From Pseudahrensia aquimaris (GTDB lineage: Bacteria > Pseudomonadota > Alphaproteobacteria > Rhizobiales > Rhizobiaceae): a stretch of DNA of 64,000 nt. The translations under genes were made by a program, and so were the position numbers. The notes under the pieces are model-generated. The model was not told the origin of the DNA, made no database searches, and worked only from the letters and a program-made list of their open reading frames with translations. Positions 18,179-26,910 of this stretch are shown here, in pieces; position 1 is the first letter of the stretch, and every line of letters begins with the position of its first letter. Location: assembly GCF_042676045.1 (NCBI RefSeq), contig NZ_JBHTJV010000005.1:186001-250000 (forward strand), in the 5' to 3' direction.

Positions 18179-18784
18179 CTACAAGAACATCTTAAGTTGA
18201 CCTTCCGGCCCAATATTGCGGTCGTCCCAGTGGCGTCTGCACAGCGAAACGTAGCTTTCTTCGCCCCCAATAGACACCTGATCGCCGTCTTCCAGCACAC
18301 GACCATCTTGATCGAGACGCACCACCATCATCGCTTTTCGCCCACACCAGCAAATCGTGCGAATTTCCCGCAACACATCGGCAATCGCCAGCAGGCGAGC
18401 GGAACCGGGAAAGAGATTTCCCTGAAAATCCGTGCGCAGGCCATAGCACATGATGGGAATGCCCAAACGGTCCGCCACCCGCGCCAATTGCCAAACTTGC
18501 TCATCAGACAAAAACTGCGCCTCATCCACCAGAACACACGTGATCGGCTGTAGCTCGTGGTGCTCGGCAATACGTTCGTACAGATCGTCGCCAGCGCGAA
18601 AAGTATCGGCCTTTTCCTCAAGCCCGATACGGGAACCAATTTTGCCAACGCCTATCCGGTCATCCACCGCTGCCGTTAGCAAATACGTGTGCATGCCGCG
18701 CTCACGGTAGTTGTGAGACGCCTGCAACAGAACGGTCGACTTACCGGCATTCATCGCCGAATAGCTAAAGTAGAGCTTGGCCAA
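18179..18784 (-). CDS. tdk: Thymidine kinase (TK1/bacterial type II)
   Basis: Phosphorylates thymidine with ATP in the salvage pathway to dTMP. About 201 residues from a TTG at 18784 that gives the family-typical N-terminus MAKLYFSYSAMNAGKS, with GGAAG upstream; an ATG 30 bases further upstream would add ten residues not typical of the family. Visible motifs: P-loop SAMNAGKST (residues 9-17), the VDEAQF Walker B region, the lasso-like GSARLLAIAD segment and paired zinc-ligand cysteines (ICWCGRKA and SLCRRHW). It stands alone, transcribed away from the EAL gene. Confidence 0.92.
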   Translation of the reverse strand: MAKLYFSYSAMNAGKSTVLLQASHNYRERGMHTYLLTAAVDDRIGVGKIGSRIGLEEKADTFRAGDDLYERIAEHHELQPITCVLVDEAQFLSDEQVWQLARVADRLGIPIMCYGLRTDFQGNLFPGSARLLAIADVLREIRTICWCGRKAMMVVRLDQDGRVLEDGDQVSIGGEESYVSLCRRHWDDRNIGPEGQLKMFL

Positions 18785-18998
18785 GACACAGCTTCCCTGC
18801 TGGGTGGATGACGCCATGCCTATTCGCTCATTCTTCTCCAGCCAAGCGGGGCCGAGGCGGGCATCCACAGTTGCAAATTCTGGAGCGATCTTAACCTGCC
18901 ATTGATATTTGCAACCTTAGATTGAACATTGGGAAAAGCAGACAACATGCAGCGCGGGGCACCCATCGCACCGCCAGAGCCAAATAAAGGTGCTTGCC

Positions 18999-20714
18999 GT
19001 GCTTTTTCTGCGCAACAAAAGGTCCGATAAACGAACGAACCGCAGCGAGGATGTGGCGCAGTTTCTGGAAACTTTCCACGCGCTTAAACGCGCCTATTGC
19101 CTGTGCGACGGTTTGGAAATTATTTCTGCCAATGCAGCCTTTCTCACACTGTTCGCCATGAACGCAAAACAGGTGGAAAACACCCTGCTCGACCAACTGA
19201 TCGCTAACCAAAGGGCAACAGAAAACCTGTTTGCCTATTGCGGCGAAACCATCGAACTGACCAACACCAACCACCCCGATGGCCGCAGACGGGACCTTGC
19301 CGTCACCCTGCACCGAAGCGCTAAAAACAGCGCAACCGCCATCATCGAATTTGAAGACCGAACCCAACAGGTTGCCCTTGCAAAACACCTGCACAAAACA
19401 GAAGCGACCGATCCCCAAAGCGGAGCGTTGCGCGCCGGTGCGTTTGAAAAAGAGGTGCAAAAACGCCTCGCACTATGCGCACCGAAGGGCGAACCTGCGC
19501 TGCTGATAAATCTGCGGATGAATGCACAGTCGACAACGGGCATGGGGCTAACATTCGTGCAGCGCGGCGCGTTGCTTCAAACCTTGACCACGCGCCTCCA
19601 AGAAGAGTTTGGCGAAGATTGCCCGGTCGGTCGCACCGACGCCCTGTCGCTTTCGTTTCTTACCGACACGTCCGAGGATGCCGACGAACATGCACACATG
19701 ATCGCCCAAGCCAGACGTATCACCGCTACCGTCATCAAACAGTTCAACGCCCCGCTGGAAATCCAGATTGGCGCTGCGCTTTTCCCCGATCATGGCTTTA
19801 CGGTTCAAGCTCTACTAAATTGTAGTATTCTCGCACAAGCATCACCATTCATTGATTTTTTCTCCTCTGAACTTCGCGAAAAATCTGACCGACGCGCGGC
19901 ATTGCTGGACGCGCTTCCCGCTGCGCTGCGTTGCGGTGAAATCGCGCCACACTTCCAACCTGTCATCAACGCTGCCGACAATAAGCTGATCGGTTTTGAA
20001 GCCCTCGTGCGCTGGCAACACCCAACGCTGGGGCGCGTCATCCCGCCTGACATTGTGGAGATGGCAACCAGCCTTGGCCTGCTGCACGAGCTCACCGCGA
20101 AGATACTCGCATGCGCATTGGACGAGGCGCGCAATTGGCCGGCCGGCGTCCACTTCGCCATCAACGTCACCCCTTCGCAGCTCAACACCAAACTGGTTGA
20201 TCTGGTGCGCAGCGCTGTGCGCTCATGCGAGATCGAGCCATCGCGCTTGGAAATCGAAGTGACCGAAGAAGCGCTCATCGACAACTTCGACGCCTCCGCC
20301 GACATCATCGCACGCCTACGCGCAATCGGTGTTTGCGTAGCAATGGATGACTTCGGTTCGGGCTACACTTCGATTGGCAATCTACGCCGCTTGGCATTCT
20401 CGAAAATAAAGATCGACAAATCCATTTCAGATGGTCTGCCTGATGACCCCAAGACAATCGCCATCGTTCGTTCGCTCATGATAATGGCACGTGAACTTGA
20501 TGTTGAGGTGACAGTTGAAGGCATCGAAACGGAGCCACAATTGGACTTTCTGCGTGCTTTCCATTGCGGCGTTCAGGGCTATGTTTTCAGCCCCCCCTTG
20601 CCGCCGGAAAACCTCTCCAAGCTGCGCCCTTTTCTCCATCCGTCCGATCGCAAAAGCAAAGCGCCGAACGTGCTTGCCATCGGCCCAAAGAAACGCGGCG
20701 CGTCCAAATCATGA
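18999..20714 (+). CDS. EAL-domain c-di-GMP phosphodiesterase with degenerate GGDEF
   Basis: Cytoplasmic c-di-GMP hydrolase, predicted to favour motility over biofilm. Start at GTG 18999 (8 bases after AAAGG); a GTG at 18990 is the alternative. Residues about 15-125 look like a PAS-type sensor; about 125-290 correspond to a GGDEF domain whose signature is lost (VGRTDALSLSF where GGDEF would be), so cyclase activity is unlikely. The EAL domain (about 300-550) retains FEALVRWQHP, the INVTPSQL asparagine, EVTEEAL, DDFGSGYTS, KIDKS, VEGIET and GVQGYVFSPP, the set of metal and catalytic residues expected in active enzymes. With two giant adhesin systems in the window, a link to surface attachment is plausible but only inferred. 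Confidence 0.9.
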   Translation: MLFLRNKRSDKRTNRSEDVAQFLETFHALKRAYCLCDGLEIISANAAFLTLFAMNAKQVENTLLDQLIANQRATENLFAYCGETIELTNTNHPDGRRRDLAVTLHRSAKNSATAIIEFEDRTQQVALAKHLHKTEATDPQSGALRAGAFEKEVQKRLALCAPKGEPALLINLRMNAQSTTGMGLTFVQRGALLQTLTTRLQEEFGEDCPVGRTDALSLSFLTDTSEDADEHAHMIAQARRITATVIKQFNAPLEIQIGAALFPDHGFTVQALLNCSILAQASPFIDFFSSELREKSDRRAALLDALPAALRCGEIAPHFQPVINAADNKLIGFEALVRWQHPTLGRVIPPDIVEMATSLGLLHELTAKILACALDEARNWPAGVHFAINVTPSQLNTKLVDLVRSAVRSCEIEPSRLEIEVTEEALIDNFDASADIIARLRAIGVCVAMDDFGSGYTSIGNLRRLAFSKIKIDKSISDGLPDDPKTIAIVRSLMIMARELDVEVTVEGIETEPQLDFLRAFHCGVQGYVFSPPLPPENLSKLRPFLHPSDRKSKAPNVLAIGPKKRGASKS

Positions 20715-20814
20715 AATGTCTAGCATGCGGCGTGTTAACCTCTTGGTAATATCTGTATTGCAACTTTAAGTTGTATTTGATTTATTGAGCTCGCGATGAA
20801 TTTCGGAGCTGATA

Positions 20815-22542
20815 ATGTTGGATACAGCCACGCTTGAACACAACAAGCCTAACCAAAGAAGCAAAAAGGCTGTGAAGCCGGGCAGCGATGCTGGCACAGT
20901 CACGCTCCATTGGCTCACCGTTATCTCGTTGATCGTTAGCCTGCTTACTGGCCTGCGGATCTCAGCAGATGGCCTCACCAATCATTGGGCAGCAGCGCTG
21001 GACCCCATTCTGCCCCAAGGTGAAATCTGGACCTGGCACATCGCCGCAAGCATAACCCTCATTGCAAGCACGGCTGCCTACTTCATCTATGTGCGCCGCG
21101 CTGTTTTGGGAGCACGCAACGCACCTTCGCGGTTGAAAACACTAACACCGCCCACCACCAGCCGCCTTCGTTGGCGTGCAATCAATGTCGCACTGCACTG
21201 GTTCGCATACGCAGCAATTCTCGCCCTCACGGTGACGGGCATCGCACTCTATCTGGGTTATGCCAGCCTGTTTCTCACCCTGCACACGTGGCTGGCGTGG
21301 GCGATGCTGGCCTATATCGCCATCCATTCACTTACCCATTTTCTCTATGGTGGCATCGCGCAACTGCTCCGCCTGTTCCGCCCGGAACCCTTGTTAGAGA
21401 GCTTCCAGACAAAAGTTTGGCCGTTCGGCATCGCAATGATCGTCGCCATCACCACAGCAGCTGCAGCCGTTGGCCTGGATTGGACCACACGGCCAACGAT
21501 CACAGCCTTGGCCATCACCAGCACACCAACTTTGGACGGCGTGCTGGATGAGCCATTTTGGGCAATGGCCGAAACAGCGACAATAGAAACCCATCAAGGC
21601 GCTAACCTTGGCGGCACAGGCTCCAGCAGCGTTTCCATAAAGGCCACGGTCAACGAAGACACGATCCATTTCGCATTCCTGTGGCAAGATCCAACCCGCT
21701 CCCTCATGCGCTCACCCGTGGTGAAAAGTGACGATGGCTGGCGGGTCATCTCAACAGGCGCAGCGCAGGCAGACGTGAACGATTACTACGAAGACAAATT
21801 CGCAGTCCTGTTTTCGCTCAACGACCAATTGGGCGGCGGCGGTTCCACTTATCTGGGAAAAGATCCGCTGCCGAACTACCCCAAATCACCCCACCAGCGC
21901 GGCCTGCACTACACAGATGACGGGCGCATTCTCGATCTATGGCAGTGGAAATCATCGCGCGGCGGCATGCTCGGCTATGTTGACGATATGCATTTTGGCC
22001 CACCGCTGAAGGCAACACCGGCACAGGAGCAAGGCAAGAAGCGTTACGCCGCGGGCTACACCTCCGATCCCGGCAAGGCGATCTACGAATACAATTACAT
22101 CGCAGACGGCGCTAACGGCTATGACAGCCCCGTACGTCTGAAACGACTGCCGCGCGATCTCGCTGCCATGCGCCTCGCCCTTGGTCGCTTGCCAAGGGGT
22201 GCAGACGGCGACAACGCAGAAGGCTCAAAGTGGTGGATGACGCGAGACGATTCCGTGCCTTACCACCCCGCTCTGGACGCCGCGATACCCATTGGCACCG
22301 TCCTGCCCACCACGCTCAACATCCACCAATACAATGGCGACCGCGCAGACCTATCCGGCGGTGCGCGGTGGAGGGATGGGATCTGGACATTGGAAGTCAG
22401 CCGCAAGCGCGACACCGGCTCGCCCTACGACATGGCCTTCCACAAGGGCCGCACAATTTATGTCTGGCTGTCGGTTTTCGATCACAACCAGACCCGCCAC
22501 ACCCGTCACCAGCGCCCCGTGACGCTCGTCATTCCAAACTAG
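20815..22542 (+). CDS. Cytochrome b561-like membrane domain fused to ethylbenzene-dehydrogenase-type haem domain
   Basis: A 575-residue fusion. Residues about 20-225 form four or five membrane helices with histidines typical of cytochrome b561/b6-type electron carriers (LHWLTVISLIVSLLTGL, ALHWFAYAAILALTVTGI, LTLHTWLAWAMLAYIAIHSL). The remaining ~340 residues, beyond a last helix near 200-225, match the ethylbenzene-dehydrogenase-related haem b domain (TPTLDGVLDEPFWAMAE, FAFLWQDPTRS, and the final RKRDTGSPYDMAFHKGR). That domain is the gamma subunit of some DMSO-reductase-family enzymes; here it would face the periplasm. GGAG precedes the ATG. The next gene (25 bases downstream) is a ferredoxin-type reductase, so the pair probably moves electrons between NAD(P)H and the membrane or periplasm. 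Confidence 0.85.
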   Translation: MLDTATLEHNKPNQRSKKAVKPGSDAGTVTLHWLTVISLIVSLLTGLRISADGLTNHWAAALDPILPQGEIWTWHIAASITLIASTAAYFIYVRRAVLGARNAPSRLKTLTPPTTSRLRWRAINVALHWFAYAAILALTVTGIALYLGYASLFLTLHTWLAWAMLAYIAIHSLTHFLYGGIAQLLRLFRPEPLLESFQTKVWPFGIAMIVAITTAAAAVGLDWTTRPTITALAITSTPTLDGVLDEPFWAMAETATIETHQGANLGGTGSSSVSIKATVNEDTIHFAFLWQDPTRSLMRSPVVKSDDGWRVISTGAAQADVNDYYEDKFAVLFSLNDQLGGGGSTYLGKDPLPNYPKSPHQRGLHYTDDGRILDLWQWKSSRGGMLGYVDDMHFGPPLKATPAQEQGKKRYAAGYTSDPGKAIYEYNYIADGANGYDSPVRLKRLPRDLAAMRLALGRLPRGADGDNAEGSKWWMTRDDSVPYHPALDAAIPIGTVLPTTLNIHQYNGDRADLSGGARWRDGIWTLEVSRKRDTGSPYDMAFHKGRTIYVWLSVFDHNQTRHTRHQRPVTLVIPN

Positions 22543-22567
22543 CCACAGCACCAGACGAGAGGCACTC

Positions 22568-23560
22568 ATGCACTCAACGCTCAACTTCAACGGTAAAATC
22601 GTGCCCGCAGAACGCGGCGAAACGCTGGTAGATGCGGCCTTGTCTGCCGGAATTTTGGTGCCGCACGATTGCGCCACGGGCCAGTGCGAAACCTGCCGTG
22701 TGCGCGTAGTCCACGGCGCGGTGGAAGCGAACAATACGAATTACGGCGACACAGTGCTGGCGTGCCAAGCGCGCGTGTCTGGCGATGCCACGATCACGTT
22801 CGACGAAGCCCTGCCCGTAGAGCGGCGACACGGACAGATCGAGACAATCCACGCATTGTCTGATGATGTTCTGGAAATCACCACGCGCCTGAACGAACCA
22901 CTGCTCCACCGCCCCGGCCAATACGCCAAGATTGCCTTTAATGGCTTTCCGCCCCGCGAATATTCTTTCTCCGCACCGGTAGGAGACACAGACCAACCCG
23001 ACCAGGCGATCTTTCACATCAAGCGATTGGCAAACGGACGCGTGTCTTCGCAATTCGGCAAAGCGATCGAAGTCGGACACGCCCTGCGCATCGAAGGCCC
23101 GTATGGCAGCGCCTATTTGCGTGAGGCGGAAGACGGCCCGCTTGTGCTGGCGTCCACAGGCACTGGCTTTGCGCCGATCTGGTCGCTCGCCCGCTCGGTG
23201 GTTAAATCGGGTTCTGCACGGCAAGTCTCTTTGATCACAGGCGTCCACAACCCATCATCCATTTACATGATGCCCGCGCTGCGCTGGTTAGCGGAAAACA
23301 GCCGAGCCAACATCGTCCTTACCGCCCGTTCGGCAAGCGATGAAAGAACTTTCAGCGGAACTCCGGACCAACATCTCCCAAGTCTCAACAACGAAACCAG
23401 CATCCACGTTGCAGGCAATCCTCGAGTCGTCACCAGCACTCAACAGCTTGCCGCGCAGGCCGGCGCGAGGTGCTATGCCGACCCGTTCACAGCGAGCCAG
23501 GGCAAGAGCGGCTTGATCGACCGTTTGCGCGGTTGGAGCGGACTGTCAGGCAGGCTCTGA
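22568..23560 (+). CDS. 2Fe-2S ferredoxin / FAD / NAD(P)H oxidoreductase
   Basis: Three-domain electron-transfer flavoprotein of 330 residues. An N-terminal plant-type ferredoxin domain (residues 1-90) carries the cluster ligands CATGQCETC plus a distal cysteine in VLACQA. An FAD domain follows with RPGQYAK and PREYSFSAP, then an NAD(P)-binding domain with STGTGFAPIWSL. This is the architecture of reductases of phenol hydroxylase, toluene or methane monooxygenase and CDP-6-deoxyglucose reductase. The gene follows the cytochrome-b/haem fusion by 25 bases and probably forms an operon with it. Its 3' end overlaps the convergent HAMP receptor gene by 15 bases. Confidence 0.88.
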   Translation: MHSTLNFNGKIVPAERGETLVDAALSAGILVPHDCATGQCETCRVRVVHGAVEANNTNYGDTVLACQARVSGDATITFDEALPVERRHGQIETIHALSDDVLEITTRLNEPLLHRPGQYAKIAFNGFPPREYSFSAPVGDTDQPDQAIFHIKRLANGRVSSQFGKAIEVGHALRIEGPYGSAYLREAEDGPLVLASTGTGFAPIWSLARSVVKSGSARQVSLITGVHNPSSIYMMPALRWLAENSRANIVLTARSASDERTFSGTPDQHLPSLNNETSIHVAGNPRVVTSTQQLAAQAGARCYADPFTASQGKSGLIDRLRGWSGLSGRL

Positions 23561-25099
23561 TGCCGGCTTGGCAGGCAGACTGGGAACACCTTGCACATCA
23601 ATGAGGAAGCGTTTCACGGTGCGATCAAGGTCGCTTACATCGCCCAACAGCGCTTCAACTTCGGCACCCATTTCCTTCCCCCCTTCGCCGATCGTGGAAA
23701 TAGTTTCGCTCAGCCGATCAATCGCATCGCGCACCAGTTTGGCCTGCGAACCGACGGATGAGCCCTCGCTTGCACCGTCATCTATCAGGCGCATTGAAAC
23801 GAGACGGCTTTCATCAGCCTCGCCTTCCGCCAGACTGGTCAGCGAGGCGATGCGGTCAAGCGAAGTCTGCACCCGCTCGCTTGCATCAGACAGGCGGAAC
23901 AGCTTTTTGCGAAGCCCCGTTCGGCAATCGTCCAGCATGGTTTGCAGCGCAGCGCGGCTGTTGCGAAGTGCATTCACGTCGGCCACATCGGCCTGCAATT
24001 GTTCGCGCTCTTTCACCGATTGCTGCAAAACGGTCACGGCGCGGGCAATCTCGCCGACCTCGTCCGGGCGTGAGCGGCCTGCAACCCGTGCCATCCAGTT
24101 TCCCTTGGCAACGGAACGAACCGCATTTGTGATTTGCGCCAACGGTGCCATCACGCGGCGCGTTACACAGCTGGAAAACAAGGCAGCCAGTATCAGCGAT
24201 GCAGCCGACAAAATCGAGACCCACCGAATGAGCCCGTCACGCTCTTCCGCCAGCGCCTTTGTCAACGCGCCTGTCTCTCTGGTCATCTCGGCACGCGGCG
24301 TGTGCACGCAAATCTTCCACACCTCTTCGAATGGAGCGCAATAGGAAATCAACGGCAAAGTCGATGCGCTTTGGGTGCTCAGCCCCGCTTGCATAAGCGT
24401 CGCATTATCATCCAAAACCTCGATACCCAGATTGCGGCTGCTGGTGAAACGATCGATCAGAAGATCATCGCCTGAAAGCAGGCGATGTCCGACAACGAGC
24501 GCCAACACATCACCGAATTCATCAAAAACAGGATGTATGGAGACCGCGGCCAGCCCTTCGCCCTTCATCCCGATACCCGCACCGTAAACAGCATCAACGG
24601 GAAAATACTTGCGCAGGAAAACCGGTTTATCGCGGTTGACTTGATCCAACAGGCCGCGCGCTTTCTCCGCCAAGGGCGAGGAAGCAAATATTTCGTTCAC
24701 GGTCAGCAGGTTCAGCCCGGGTTGGTGCGAGCCGACCGCCTTCAACGCGCGATCAAAAACCACGACAGAATCCAGATGGTATGACGCCGCCGCCTTGGCA
24801 ATTGTCATATCGATGGCGACGATATTGCCCCGCTCAATAAGTTCCCGCGTCTCATTGCGTCCCGCCAGCGCGGATACGGAAGCGTGCACGTCATTTTCCG
24901 CACGCTGCAAAAACGAAACGGCAAGTTTCCCTTCAAGCTCCAATTGCTGCGAAAATTTCGCCTGCATACGATGTTCAATCGAACGGGCCTGAGCCCGCGT
25001 CGCCTGGTTCAGCCGCCAGGCGGTGAGCGACACAAAAACCGCCAGTGCCACCGCAACGGTCAGCGTCACGGTCCAGACGAGTCGGCTCGACAAACTCAT
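23546..25099 (-). CDS. HAMP-domain membrane receptor without recognisable output domain
   Basis: A 517-residue two-pass membrane protein. A first helix (VWTVTLTVAVALAVFVSLTA) precedes a periplasmic sensor of about 250 residues with dCache-like features (YHLDSVVVFDRALKAVG, AVSIHPVFDEFGDVLALVVG). A second helix (about 300-320) leads into a HAMP domain (VTRRVMAPLAQITNAV, DEVGEIARAVTVLQQS). The remaining ~150 residues are coiled-coil and end like a chemoreceptor (LDRTVKRFLIDVQGVP), but the conserved methyl-accepting hairpin tip is absent and there is no kinase, GGDEF or EAL domain. It overlaps the upstream PstS-like gene by four bases (ATGA), so the two are translationally coupled and probably act as a sensing pair. 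Confidence 0.85.
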   Translation of the reverse strand: MSLSSRLVWTVTLTVAVALAVFVSLTAWRLNQATRAQARSIEHRMQAKFSQQLELEGKLAVSFLQRAENDVHASVSALAGRNETRELIERGNIVAIDMTIAKAAASYHLDSVVVFDRALKAVGSHQPGLNLLTVNEIFASSPLAEKARGLLDQVNRDKPVFLRKYFPVDAVYGAGIGMKGEGLAAVSIHPVFDEFGDVLALVVGHRLLSGDDLLIDRFTSSRNLGIEVLDDNATLMQAGLSTQSASTLPLISYCAPFEEVWKICVHTPRAEMTRETGALTKALAEERDGLIRWVSILSAASLILAALFSSCVTRRVMAPLAQITNAVRSVAKGNWMARVAGRSRPDEVGEIARAVTVLQQSVKEREQLQADVADVNALRNSRAALQTMLDDCRTGLRKKLFRLSDASERVQTSLDRIASLTSLAEGEADESRLVSMRLIDDGASEGSSVGSQAKLVRDAIDRLSETISTIGEGGKEMGAEVEALLGDVSDLDRTVKRFLIDVQGVPSLPAKPASEPA

Positions 25100-25917
25100 T
25101 GCGCAACAGTACCCGTCGCATCGGCATCGTCGCCAGCAATCGGCACCGCACCCAGCGCCGACAACAGAGCCTGTGCTTTCGGTGATTGGCCGTAATCGAC
25201 AAAAGCCTTGGCATCGTCGCGTAAGTCATCACGCCGCCAAACATAAGACACTGTCACCGCGCTGAAATAGCCTTGGTCAGTCGGGTGAAGCCCTTCAATT
25301 TTGAGCACGTTGACACTCTCCTCCAGCACCCGCGAGAACGGACCAAAGCCAATCGCGCCCAGCGTACTTTTCACCGATTCAACAGAATCCTGTGTGGTCA
25401 CCGCGATCTTCGACCGTGTCGTGAGTTCCAAATCGTCCCATCCGGGCATGGAGCGGCGAAGCACAGCGAGCGTGGAATCCGTGTCTTCGCGGCGCACAAC
25501 CTTGATGCGCAAATCCGGCCCGCCCAGAGCCGCCCAATTGTTGACCGCACCGGAATAGATGCCGATGAGCTGCTCGTGGCTGAGGCTTTCAATCGCCAAG
25601 TCCGGATGCGTGTATATGGCGCTCGGCAGACGAAACATCGCCCGCGCCACCAAGCCGCTGGCCTCTTCCGTTGGCTTCAACGGCCGCGCCACCCGTGCCA
25701 AAGGTGCCTTGCGCCCGCCCACGGCCGCAATGCCGCCGCCGGAACCGATGCTGGGCGGCACAAGAATGACCGTATCCGGGTTATCAGAAGTGAACGCCGC
25801 GCCAAGGGCGCGAACAAGTTCCATCCCATCTCCCGTTCCGACCACCTGGATAGGGCGGGCCTCCACCGCAGCGGTGGCGAGGGACAAGACGATTGATGCC
25901 ATAACAAGAGCTTTCAT
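25096..25917 (-). CDS. PstS-like periplasmic substrate-binding protein
   Basis: A 273-residue exported protein of the PBP-like phosphate-binding type. It starts with a signal peptide (MKALVMASIVLSLATAAVEA) after an AGGTGG ribosome site. Family features include GTGDGMELVRALGAAF, the SIGSGGGI loop that in PstS contacts the anion, LIGIYSGAVNNWAAL and a conserved arginine-aspartate region (VVRREDTDSTLAVLRR). No Pst permease genes are near. Instead the gene is translationally coupled to a HAMP receptor, which suggests that the binding protein presents a ligand (phosphate or another oxyanion) to the receptor rather than to a transporter. That role is inferred from the coupling. Confidence 0.85.
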   Translation of the reverse strand: MKALVMASIVLSLATAAVEARPIQVVGTGDGMELVRALGAAFTSDNPDTVILVPPSIGSGGGIAAVGGRKAPLARVARPLKPTEEASGLVARAMFRLPSAIYTHPDLAIESLSHEQLIGIYSGAVNNWAALGGPDLRIKVVRREDTDSTLAVLRRSMPGWDDLELTTRSKIAVTTQDSVESVKSTLGAIGFGPFSRVLEESVNVLKIEGLHPTDQGYFSAVTVSYVWRRDDLRDDAKAFVDYGQSPKAQALLSALGAVPIAGDDADATGTVAQ

Positions 25918-26013
25918 AAATCCACCTGACTGGATGCAATTTGGATAATTGCAACCTATTAGTGTTTTATGAACAACATTTAAACCTATGCGATTAAATT
26001 TGAACCGCTCCGA

Positions 26014-26367
26014 TCAGCGTGAAAGCCCTTTCTCCTCCAGCGCCCGAAGGTACGCTGCAAAAAGTGTTTCGCCCTCCTTCGCCAGCCGGTGCAAAACCGA
26101 CCACGAGTAAATGCCGGTGTCATGGCCGTCATCGAAAACCAGCCGCACAGCATAATTGCCCACCGGCTCAATCTGCCGAATGGTCACGCTACTTTTGCCG
26201 GGTACGGTTTTCTTGGCACTTGGATCGTGGCCTTGCACTTCAGCAGACGGACTTTCCACACGCAGCAATTCCGCGCTCAATTCATGCCGCTCGGCATCAC
26301 CAAAGGAGACGGTGAGTGTGCGCTTGTCGGCGGAAAGGCGAATTTCACTGGGGGTAGCAACGGTCAT
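26014..26367 (-). CDS. DUF971 / gamma-butyrobetaine-hydroxylase-like N-terminal domain protein
   Basis: A 117-residue stand-alone DUF971 protein. The family is a small domain also found at the N-terminus of gamma-butyrobetaine hydroxylase, where it binds zinc, and next to iron-sulfur proteins. Recognisable segments are EIRLSADKRTLTVSFGD, ELSAELLRVESPSAEVQGH and the C-terminal DDGHDTGIYSWSVLHRL. The start overlaps the stop of allA by four bases (ATGA). Cellular role uncertain; the coupling to ureidoglycolate lyase suggests co-expression but not necessarily shared chemistry. Confidence 0.85.
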   Translation of the reverse strand: MTVATPSEIRLSADKRTLTVSFGDAERHELSAELLRVESPSAEVQGHDPSAKKTVPGKSSVTIRQIEPVGNYAVRLVFDDGHDTGIYSWSVLHRLAKEGETLFAAYLRALEEKGLSR

Positions 26368-26858
26368 GAAAGATGAACCTCGTAGGGCGCGTTCAAATTA
26401 CATTCCTCCAAATTATCGCCTGCGCCCGCGCGGTCCATGACGAGAAAATCGCTCACCTCTTCCAGCGAGATCAGCGGGTGGTGCCAAACGTTGCGGCTGT
26501 ATTGCACACCCTGATCGCCCTGCGCGATAAAGGCATTCGGCTTGCCCGGCGCACCGCCCGCATCTGGCGCGACGACGACAATCCATGGGCGGTTCTGCAT
26601 CGGCACAAAAGCCTGAGAACCAAGCGGATGGCGTTCCATCATGGTGATTGTCAGCGGCATGGAGAAAGGCTGGCCGCGAAAGATCGACAGGATCACTTCT
26701 CCATCCACACTCTCGGCCTGTGCTAAAGCGTGAAATCTCTCGGTCGTGCCGTTGTTGATGGCGAAACTGTCCGCTCCATCAGTCTCGATGACATTCCCGT
26801 AGGGCGAGAAAGCCTCGCGGGTCAGCGGCTTTGCCACCAGTCGCGTCAATTCAGCCAT
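26364..26858 (-). CDS. allA: Ureidoglycolate lyase
   Basis: Converts ureidoglycolate to glyoxylate and urea in purine/allantoin breakdown. The 164-residue chain starts at ATG 26858 after GGAAAGG; the more upstream in-frame start would add 22 residues that do not look like family sequence. Family motifs are AFSPYGNVIETD, ERHPLGSQAFVPM, FIAQGDQGVQYSRNVWHHPL and a C-terminal cupin strand (DFLVMDRAG). Other allantoin-pathway genes are not seen in the window. It is transcribed away from the secreted protease gene, whose start is 53 bases away. Confidence 0.9.
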   Translation of the reverse strand: MAELTRLVAKPLTREAFSPYGNVIETDGADSFAINNGTTERFHALAQAESVDGEVILSIFRGQPFSMPLTITMMERHPLGSQAFVPMQNRPWIVVVAPDAGGAPGKPNAFIAQGDQGVQYSRNVWHHPLISLEEVSDFLVMDRAGAGDNLEECNLNAPYEVHLS

Positions 26859-26910
26859 GCTTTGCCTTTCCGCATTGAACTCGCACTCATGTTTGGCCAC
26901 GATAGGGCTT

